From positions 24,672,116-24,736,115 of the forward strand of contig NC_080073.1 in assembly GCF_949987535.1 (NCBI RefSeq): a DNA stretch of 64,000 bases. The letters are read 5' to 3'. Positions 57,011 through 64,000 of this stretch are shown in pieces (position 1 is the first letter of the stretch; each line of letters begins with the position of its first letter). The stretch comes from Balaenoptera acutorostrata (taxonomy: Eukaryota > Chordata > Mammalia > Artiodactyla > Balaenopteridae). The position numbers and the translations under genes were made by a program. The notes under the pieces are model-generated. The model was not told the DNA's origin. It saw only the letters and a program-made list of their open reading frames with translations, and did not search any database.

Positions 57011-58285
57011 AAACACCGGCGTACTTGTTGCAGCACTCATGACAGACATCGCAAATCAATCACAGAGCCCTTTCCCAGGGGTGTGGATGTGGATTGGCAT
57101 GACTTCCCAACACAGCAAGCAGCCAGAACTGAGCTCTGGGCATCTGCACATGAAATGAAATCTCTTTCTGTCTGTCCCAACAGTTCATATATCCAATGGC
57201 TTTCCAATGGCTTCTATCCTTAGAAGAGGTCTGGGCATCTGCCCCCAGCGGTATTCATGCATCAACACTGTATACTGAACATTGTGAGGCAGGCAATAAA
57301 AAGAAGTCCATAAGCAAATGGACTTGATAATTTGAGATCATAAGAACTTTGAAGAAAAATGACATGACTGAGACCTGAAAAATGAGGCAATGTACACAAT
57401 AGGGGAAGTAGAGGAGCAGCAGGTAGAGGGTCCCATGGCAAGACGGACTGAAAGGGAGTGTGTCTAGGGCACAGATCCTGTTTTCTCTTAGTTCACACAT
57501 ATCCCTCTGGTCCATGCAGACTGTGAGCTCTGCAGTGCTCTCCCTGTGACATGATTGGCAAGTCTCTGCATCCTTTGATGGGGTTGATGCCTGAGTCATT
57601 TTTGGGCTTTCCCTTTAATACTCTCCCACCCAAAATATCTCTCTTCTCCTGCACTCATTTCCATTTTGTCTTCCTTTCTCTAGTTCATTTATTTATCCTC
57701 CTTTTTTCACTTTGCCATTACCTTTGTTGAGGAGGATTGTGTGGGGGCATATATCAGGATGGATTTCACATGGCGTTCAGGTACTAATAAGCTTATTAGT
57801 TTGGGGACTTTCTTCCTTCCTTCTTTCTCTCCAGAATTATTTTTTGTAATAAATGCCCATTTCATTTACTAAGTTTTCCCTTGAGCACAAGCAACCTTAT
57901 ATACAAAAGAAATTTCTCATCTTGCACCCTGATATAGTGTTTGCTAAAATATACACACAGAAAAAAATCATTCAACAGGAAAAATAAAACAGAAAGGAAA
58001 CCAGTTGTTTCATCTGTTCAGAGAGGCATCCAGCCAGAGTAGTGAGTAGTAATTGCAGTATTTTGTCATGGAAGTCTTTGGTTGTATAATAGATTTCTGC
58101 TGTTTTGGCATACATTTGTTTTATTGCCCATTGGATGTCCTTGCTTTGAGAAGTGCAGCTGAGGGCTTAGTCACAGGAGTGTGAGTTAGCGAGAAGTATC
58201 CGGGCAGCTGCTCTTTGCTGTGTGAGAGTTTCCATGTGTGGTTGGTCAAGAGCAGAGGCTCAGCCAGAATCAGCTGTCAGTGTTG
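57011..58285. other. Unique stretch
   Basis: No transposon recognised. A 114-codon minus-strand ORF at 57255-57599 lacks domain features. Confidence 0.5.
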
Positions 58286-58299
58286 TCAGCATCTGTCTT

Positions 58300-58574
58300 C
58301 TTTTTCTTTCTTTCTTTCTTTTTTCTTTTCAGTATTTATTCATTCATTTGGCTGCGTCTGGTCTTAGTTGCAGCATAGGGGATCTTTAGTTGCGGCATGC
58401 GAACTCTTAGTTGCGGCATGCGGCATCTTCATTGCTGTATTCGGAATCTTTAGTTGTGGCGTGCAAACGCTTAGTTGCGGCATGTGTGATCTAGTTCCCT
58501 GACCAGGGATTGAACCCAGGCCCTCTGTGTTGGGAGCGTGGAGTGTTAGCCACTGGACCACCAGGGAAGTCCCT
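58300..58574 (-). mobile_element. CHR-1-type SINE
   Basis: Minus-strand head gggacttccctggtggtccagtggctaacactcc, B box ggttcaatccctggtc, body of four related gcatgccgcaactaag-like units and a pyrimidine-rich tail. 12 bp target-site duplication agcatctgtctt at 58288-58299 and 58575-58586. Confidence 0.95.
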
Positions 58575-58624
58575 AGCATCTGTCTTGATTAAGGGACTTT
58601 CCAGCGAGTCCTTTTTGCCCTCCA

Positions 58625-58715
58625 ACCTTGAGGATGGCTCACCATGCTTTGGTTTACTCATCTGTAAAATGGACTTGATTGGCTCCACCTTATTGGGTTT
58701 CTGTGAGGAAGAACC
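58625..58715 (+). mobile_element. Possible MIR fragment
   Basis: ggtttactcatctgtaaaatggacttgattgg...ggtttctgtgaggaag resembles the MIR centre. Confidence 0.5.
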
Positions 58716-58734
58716 CAGGGTGGTGGTGATGAGA

Positions 58735-58915
58735 ACAGTTCACATTTTGAGCACTACCCACCAGGCATGTCCCAAAGCACTTTACATTCACCATTTCAGT
58801 TAATCCTCACAATAGCTGATGAGGTCATCACTGCTGTCCCCATGTTCCTATTGAGGAAACGATGGCATGGAAAGTTAGGTGAGCTGCTCAAGGACACACA
58901 GCTTAGTGCCATGCC
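58735..58915 (-). mobile_element. MIR SINE
   Basis: Antisense: agcactacccaccaggcatgtcccaaagcactttacattc, agttaatcctcacaatagctgatgagg, ccatgttcctattgaggaaacgatgg, gctgctcaaggacacacagc. Confidence 0.88.
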
Positions 58916-59415
58916 TGACACACATGAAGTGTTTCTGGAAAGGAAATAACTGCTGTTGCTATTGTTCACATTTAACTTTTAAAAAAACAAACAAACATAG
59001 CTTGAATATATTACAGAGTATAGGAAGTCCGATTCTCAATGTGTGTTGTGTTTAGTTATCTGGCTCCATTTCACAGCACTCATTTTCATCTTTATTGTTT
59101 TTCTGCTGATAAAAAAAAAGTCAGTTTAAAATTTTTTGAACACGTTTTTTCCCTCCTATAAATGCTCTGAGTGTGGGCATCCTATCAAAGCACAATATCT
59201 GCTGGACCTCTTGAATGAGGCCTTATTTGGGCCATCCAGGGAGACTCACCTTGACTCCCATTTGGGGATAGGGGAGTAGACATTTCAAATAAGTCAATAA
59301 AGATCCTCCAGGAAATTATGATTGTGGGCATTCCTTCCATTTCTTCTAATTTTTAGCATCTTCAGAGTCTCACTTGGCTTTCTTGGAAACACGGCCAATT
59401 TGTGTGCTACTTTTT
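58916..59415. other. Unique stretch
   Basis: No repeat or exon recognised. Confidence 0.5.
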
Positions 59416-59419
59416 ATGT

Positions 59420-59565
59420 TCCAGGTGTGTTGGGATCCTCTTAGGAAAGTCTCTCAATGTTTTAGCGTCTCAGCCCCCATAACTACAAAATGGGGCTGGT
59501 GGGGATGATGATGTTAATGAAACTAACATCTCATAGGGGTATATGAATTAAATATAACTTTGTAG
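59420..59565 (+). mobile_element. MIR SINE fragment
   Basis: ggaaagtctctcaatgttttagcgtctcagcccccataactacaaaatggggctgg, then aactaacatctcataggggtatatgaattaaat. Confidence 0.6.
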
Positions 59566-59694
59566 GTTAAGGCTACTAAAGGCTTTTACTCCTCCTCTCA
59601 AATAATATACTTCATTTTCTATGTGTTCTACTTTTCCTTCAATATCTAGTTTCCCTTACAATGTTTCTTCCTGCCTTCCCCATTCTTCCTTTTT

Positions 59695-59842
59695 CCATTC
59701 TTTCCATCCTTCCATCTGTCCAACAGTCCATCTGCCCACCCATCCACCTACACCTGTCTGTCCGTCCGTTTGTCCATCCATCCATCCATCCATCCATCCA
59801 TCCATCCATCCCTCCCTCCATCCCTCCATCCCTCTCTTCAAC
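59695..59842. repeat. (CCAT)n microsatellite with degenerate flanks
   Basis: Pure ATCC units at about 59774-59811, flanked by interrupted ccat/ccct/gtct units. Produces Pro/Ser/His/Ile repeat ORFs on one strand and Met/Asp/Gly/Trp repeats on the other, neither a gene. Confidence 0.97.
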
Positions 59843-59997
59843 TTCGAGTACCAATTTTACCAAATGCCCTTTTGCGCCCTGGACCTACAGCAGTGAACAA
59901 CTTGTCGCCAGTTACAGTGTGCCGGCCGCATAGATGTTAATCTATACCATGATCATCTAGATATATGTTTTCTTATTTTATTGTGTTTATATTCTGT

Positions 59998-60009
59998 CCC
60001 CCCCCCCCC
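59998..60009. repeat. C12 homopolymer run
   Basis: Twelve C followed by gccccgc. Confidence 0.95.
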
Positions 60010-60029
60010 GCCCCGCACCCTAGATTTTT

Positions 60030-60125
60030 CACTAATACTATAAGTGCAGCTGTATCCCCAGTGTCTAAAAAAGTACCTGGCACAGAGCGAACGCTCAACA
60101 AATGCTTTTGCATAAATGAATGGAT
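60030..60125 (+). mobile_element. L2 LINE 3' terminus
   Basis: gctgtatccccagtgtctaaaaaagtacctggcacagagcgaacgctcaacaaatgc...aaatgaatgg. Confidence 0.85.
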
Positions 60126-60464
60126 CCTCAGTGAAATTTAACATGCAGACAAGTTGAGAAATAGATGAGCCTGCATTTTATAAGGACCTGATTTTTTTTT
60201 TTTTAACAGTTTTGGCAGTTTCAGAATTGTTGTAGCAGAAGATAACTCTGAACACTTTGCAAATGATGGCCTTTGTAGATTTGGGAGTTTCTTTTAAGTG
60301 TGTTGGAATGGATTTTCTGGGAGAAGAGAGAAATGCTGAGCTGATGTGACTCTGGGTTCCCACACCCAACTTCAGTCAGGGTGGTTCTGCCTTTCTCTGG
60401 TTTATGTATCTGGCTTCTCCTTAAGGTCTGATTTGAAGAATGGTTTCCCCTACTGAAAAGTTTC

Positions 60465-60640
60465 ACTTTAGATTAGAGAATTCTTCAAATGCAGCACTGC
60501 TCTGGCAGTCTCCTGTTTTGGCCACTCTCTGTCCTCCTTCAGGCATTCTCCACATCAGAGCCAGAATGATCTTTCAAAGTCTAAGCCTGACCACCATGTC
60601 ACTCCCTCAAAACACCACAGTGGATTCTCATTAATAATAA
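60465..60640 (+). mobile_element. L2 LINE internal fragment
   Basis: ctccacatcagagccagaatgatctttcaaagtctaagcctgaccaccatgtcactccctcaaaacac...tggattctcatt follows L2. Confidence 0.75.
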
Positions 60641-60644
60641 AAAC

Positions 60645-60845
60645 AATATCTACTGTTTACTAAGCCTTACTAAGTCCATTCTGAGCGTTTTCTGTGTATT
60701 AACTCATTGGATCCTTTGTACTGGAAAGAGAGTCTTCTAAATCCCCATTTTACAGATGAGGGAACCAAGTCTCAGAGATGTTAACAAACTTGCCCAAGTG
60801 ATGCAGCTAGCCGTTAACCTTAGAACAGAGACAAAACAAGGATCT
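60645..60845 (-). mobile_element. MIR SINE
   Basis: Antisense: tattaactcattggatcc, ccccattttacagatgagggaaccaagtctcagag, acttgcccaagtgatgcagctagc. Confidence 0.88.
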
Positions 60846-60848
60846 TAA

Positions 60849-61318
60849 GGGTTCCTAAACTTTTTGTGCCTGGACCCTTCTGGCGCTCTGGTAAAGCCTA
60901 TGGAAACTATCTCAGCATACTATTTTTAATTGCATAAAACAACATAATATTACAAAGGAAACAATTACCTTTAAATATAGTTAGCAAAATATTTTAAAAC
61001 TTGGAGTATATGGATCATAGAAGTAATATATGAGCTTCTTTAAATGCATTAACTTGCAAGATCCAGAGCCAGACACAATAATGCCATAATCTTTAAGTAG
61101 TGATAAACACATATGAATTTCATGGTGTCTGCAAAAACCCTAACAAGATAGGAAAATACTTCTAATTTCCATTGGTGAAAAAGTGGCAGATATTGCTATG
61201 ATACCATCACGATTTGTTGCTTACATTCATAATAGAGGGAAAGGCTGAATTTTAATTAAAGGCTAGTAAAGATAGGAATGTAATTTTTACCCATCCAATT
61301 TCTCAGACCCTTGGAATA
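60849..61318. mobile_element. hAT-like DNA transposon remnant
   Basis: ggttcctaaactttttgtgcctggacccttctgg...gcctatggaaactatctcagc...tacaaaggaaacaattacc...gttgcttacattcataatagaggg...catccaatttctcagacccttgg follows the order of a nonautonomous Charlie-type family. Name not assigned. Confidence 0.55.
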
Positions 61319-61329
61319 TAATCTTAATA

Positions 61330-61665
61330 ATAAGGCCTTCCTTGTCTTGTACCCTACATCTTGGCCTCTGGTTACCTTGCCAGCCATGTATCCCCTCCCA
61401 CACCTCCTTGCTTTCTGTTCCCTGGCCACACTGCTTACCTTTGGTCCCTCATGTTCCTCTCCACAGGACCTTTGCACATACTGGATCCCCTTCCTGGAAT
61501 GTACATCCCCTCCCTTCTCACCTGTTAACTCCTCTCCTACCCATCTCAGCTCAGGTGTCACTTCCCCAGGGAAGACCACCTCGGTTTCCTCTCCAGGTCA
61601 CTCTCCTCTGTCACAGCACCTCTTGTTGGATCTCCATGCTCCCATTCAGAGCTACGGGTCTGGGT
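61330..61665 (+). mobile_element. L2 LINE fragment
   Basis: aggccttccttgtcttgtacc, ccacactgcttacctttgg, ccacaggacctttgcacatactggatccccttcctggaatg, tcagctcaggtgtcacttcccc. Long ORFs here (124 and 111 codons) are in L2 3' sequence and not genes. Confidence 0.85.
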
Positions 61666-61724
61666 TTATTCGCGTGACTATTTGATCAAGGTCTCTCTCT
61701 TCAAATACAGTTTAAACTTTATGA

Positions 61725-62108
61725 GCATATTGGTTTGCTAGGACTATCATCACCAAGTATCAGACTAGGTGGCTTAAGCAATGGAAGGTTATTTTCTCAC
61801 AATTCTGGAGGTTAGAGGTTGGTTTCAAGCAGGGTTGGTTTCTTCTGAGGCTTCCTTCCTTGCCTTATAGATGGCCATCTTCCTTCTGTGTTTTCACATG
61901 GTCTTGCCTCTGTGCATGTCTGTGTTCTAATTTCCTCTTATAAGGATACCCGTCGTATTGGATTAGGGCCACTGTGATGACCTCATGTTAACTTAATCAC
62001 CTCTTTAAAGACCCTGTCTCCAAATACAGTCACATTCTGAGATACTGGGGGTTAGGACTTAAAGGAATTTGGCTGGCATGGAGGTGGGGCCACAATTCAA
62101 CCAATAAC
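61725..62108 (-). mobile_element. Probable ERVL/MaLR-type LTR, antisense
   Basis: ggtttgctaggactatcatcacc, ggtggcttaagcaatggaagg, ttctcacaattctggaggttagagg, gacctcatgttaacttaatcacctc, ccctgtctccaaatacagtcacattctgagatactgggggttaggac follow a common mammalian LTR. No viral genes. Confidence 0.65.
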
Positions 62109-62149
62109 AAGAGGGAAGGGAGGAAGTGTGTTTCGCTCACCAGGCTTTC

Positions 62150-62225
62150 TCCATCATCTACCATCTAGCACTTAACCCAGAGTTGACCATCAATAAATAA
62201 CTATTAAATGAATGAATATGCATGC
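62150..62225 (+). mobile_element. L2 LINE 3' terminus
   Basis: atctagcacttaacccagagttgaccatcaataaataactattaaatgaatgaat. Confidence 0.6.
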
Positions 62226-62525
62226 ACGTTTGAATGAATGAAACATACTTTATTGACCATTGAAACATTAAAAACATGCCTTTGTATCACATGTTCTAAC
62301 ATGGAGCTTATTCTTCGAATTCTAATTTTCACTGTTCCAAAGTGAGTACATCTGATCTAGGAATGTCCAAATCACATTAAATGAAAAATCTCATGTGCCT
62401 ATACTTGTCTACTTGACTCAGCTCAAAGTAGCCTTAGTCATGTAATTAAATCACAGGCGCAGAATATTTAAATTTCAATTCTGGAGTGATTAGTTACAAC
62501 CTGAAGTTTACTCTGTTCTGACATG
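62226..62525. other. Unique AT-rich stretch
   Basis: Nothing recognised. Confidence 0.5.
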
Positions 62526-62540
62526 CAGCATGTTGACTTT

Positions 62541-62857
62541 TTAAAATTAATTAATTAATTAATTATATTTTTGGCTGTGTTGGGTCTTTGTTGCTATGTG
62601 TGGGCTTTCTCTAGTTGTGGTGAGCGGGGGCTACTCTTCGTTGCGGTGCGCGGGCTTCTCATTGCGGTGGCTTCTCTTGTTGTGGAACACAGGATCTAGG
62701 CGCTTGGGCTTCAGTAGTTGTGGCACATGGGCTCAGTAGTTGTGGCACACGAGCTTATTTGCTCTGCGGCATGTGGGATCTTCCCGGACCAGGGCTCGAG
62801 CCCATGTCCCCTGCATTGGCAGGCGGATTCTTAACCACTGCGCCACCAGGGAAGTCT
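62541..62857 (-). mobile_element. CHR-2 SINE, long subtype
   Basis: Minus-strand head gagacttccctggtggcgcagtggttaagaatccgcc, B box gggctcgagccctgg, body and an aattaattaatt tail. Target-site duplication cagcatgttgacttt / cagcacgttgacttt (62526-62540; 62858-62872) with one mismatch. Confidence 0.96.
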
Positions 62858-62872
62858 CAGCACGTTGACTTT

Positions 62873-63211
62873 GATTGTTAAATCAAATCGCTATTTGGTT
62901 GTAGAAAGCAGGGTTTTAGCTTCTATGAGAATCTAACTAGGTTGGAATTGGTTGAAGCAGCTGTTTTCTGGGATGATTGCAGCCCCTTTACGCATACCTT
63001 TTTCTTTTTGCTCATATGTAAGCACAAGTAGCCACAGAAGTCTCAAATACAAAATTGAAAAATGTAGCACAGTGCTGACCGTATAACTTCTGGAAGTATA
63101 TTATCATGTGATAGGCTGTGATGGTGAGATTCAAATTCTGTCGAAAAATCAAGGTTCTTACCATTTTTATCAGTATAGCAGCAAACTGGGAAGAAAGAGA
63201 CAAGGGACAAG
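62873..63211. other. Unique stretch
   Basis: Nothing recognised. Confidence 0.5.
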
Positions 63212-63477
63212 ACTTGAGATGGAGCTGGTGGGTTCTTGAGTGCAGTGTTTTCCCTAATGAAATGTTACCGAGTATTGCTAAAAATAAGTAAATAAAAGTC
63301 ATCATAATAAAAGAAAGTTATGTGGTCAAAGAGCACTGGGAAGCACTTGAGGTGGAGCTGGTGGGTTCTTGAGTGCAGTGTCTTCCCTAATGAAATGTTA
63401 CTGAATGTTGCTAAAAATAAGTAAATAAAAGTCATCGTAATAAAAGAAAGTTATGTGGTCGAAGAGCACTGGGAAGC
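63212..63477. repeat. 133 bp tandem duplication
   Basis: Copy 1 (63212-63344) and copy 2 (63345-63477) both run from acttgag through gagctggtgggttcttgag, aataagtaaataaaagtc, aagaaagttatgtggtc to gagcactgggaagc. They are the same length and I count about seven differences, nearly all transitions. The duplicated DNA is not a repeat family I recognise. Confidence 0.95.
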
Positions 63478-64000
63478 AGGTTTCTGACGTGCAGAAGTTC
63501 ACAGAGCCCTTGACGTTGCTAGTGTCCGTTGTGACTTTCCAAGTGGGGAGTACAGTGTGTAGACTCACACACATTTATCCCCACACTCTTTTTTTCTTAA
63601 GGGACTGGTGTCCTGAGAAACTCGCTTTGAGGGTGGTGCCTCTCAACAGTCTAAAATTAGTTCACACATTTTGTTGGTTTGGAGATATTTATCAGAATTT
63701 CGTCTTTTACCATTCAGGTATCAGTATTATATGTTGGTATTTCACCGGCATCGTTCCAAATATCAATTTTTAATGCAGACCATTACAGTGGTTAAAATTT
63801 TATAGATCTGAGTGTAAGTTTTTAAACAAAATTCAGCAATTTAAAAAAAGCCCTCAAAGTTTCTGTGTTTTTTGTTACAAGTGTCAGAAAACCAACTCCA
63901 ACTGGCTTTAGCAAAAAATCGTGTGAAAGTGGCTGCAGAGGGATTTATTAACTGAGAAAGGAATGTGTCATCGGGATTCAGCCCTGCTCTGCCTGCTGGA
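63478..64000. other. Unique stretch; possible unnamed repeat at the end
   Basis: 63885-63960 (tgtcagaaaaccaactccaactggctttagc...gggatttattaactga) looks like a common mammalian interspersed repeat, but I cannot name it. Otherwise nothing recognised. Confidence 0.4.

Noticed and set aside
56488..57049. Minus-strand ORFs of 120 and 148 codons
   Set aside because: They lie in an L2 segment 3' of its known coding region; the Pro/Ser-rich peptide has no domain.
59621..59933. Pro/Ser/His/Ile-rich and Met/Asp/Gly/Trp-rich ORFs
   Set aside because: They are translations of the CCAT microsatellite.
61311..61685. ORFs of 124 and 111 codons
   Set aside because: Located in L2 3' sequence and lacking any recognised domain.
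1..64000. CRISPR array, operon, integron or phage features
   Set aside because: Composition, repeats and splice-like signals are those of a mammalian genome; no prokaryotic system is expected or seen.

Overview
This 64 kb window is mammalian nuclear DNA, most likely from a cetacean. The evidence is many young tRNA-derived SINEs of the CHR-1/CHR-2 type (consensus starts gggcttccctggtggcgcag, ends in A-rich tails such as aaataaataa, with 12-17 bp target-site duplications), L1 3' ends of the cetartiodactyl type, and no Bov-B or Bov-tA element, which would be expected in a ruminant. The ancient mammalian repeats MIR, L2, MER5A, MER20 and MLT1 form the older background. Species cannot be fixed from sequence alone.

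I find no intact protein-coding gene, rRNA, true tRNA gene, CpG island or CRISPR array. The longest open frames lie in L1 ORF2 remnants or in SINEs, where CHR SINEs give a recurring spurious peptide on both strands. The window therefore looks like the inside of a very long intron or an intergenic desert.

Layout. 1-8.3 kb: old MIR/L1/MER20 remnants and a mariner-type palindromic MITE. 8.4-12.2 kb: an old L1 split by a 3.3 kb 5'-truncated younger L1 whose ORF2 carries several nonsense codons. 13.6-14.4 kb: two CHR-2 SINEs in inverted orientation. 14.65-15.02 kb: a minus-strand exon-like segment and a good CTCF-type motif. 17.2-20.4 kb: L2, then a hAT element apparently containing an L1 that contains a SINE. 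20.8-20.95 kb: a pyrimidine-tract-CAG|GTAAGG junction with a GTAAGT donor 125 bp downstream, which has the layout of a vertebrate recursive splice site. 21-39 kb: old repeats, a short L1 with a perfect 17 bp duplication, and unique stretches that may hold conserved noncoding elements. 39-51 kb: a dense SINE/LTR/L2 patchwork. 52-62 kb: long antisense L2 segments, an ERV1-type solo LTR, MER5A, CCAT microsatellite and more SINEs. 63.2-63.5 kb: a recent 133 bp tandem duplication.

No genes work together here in the usual sense. The main functional candidates are the recursive-splice-like site, the exon-like segment, the CTCF-type motif and several unique blocks that may be enhancers. Repeat family names come from recognition of consensus features by eye, so boundaries without a stated target-site duplication are approximate.
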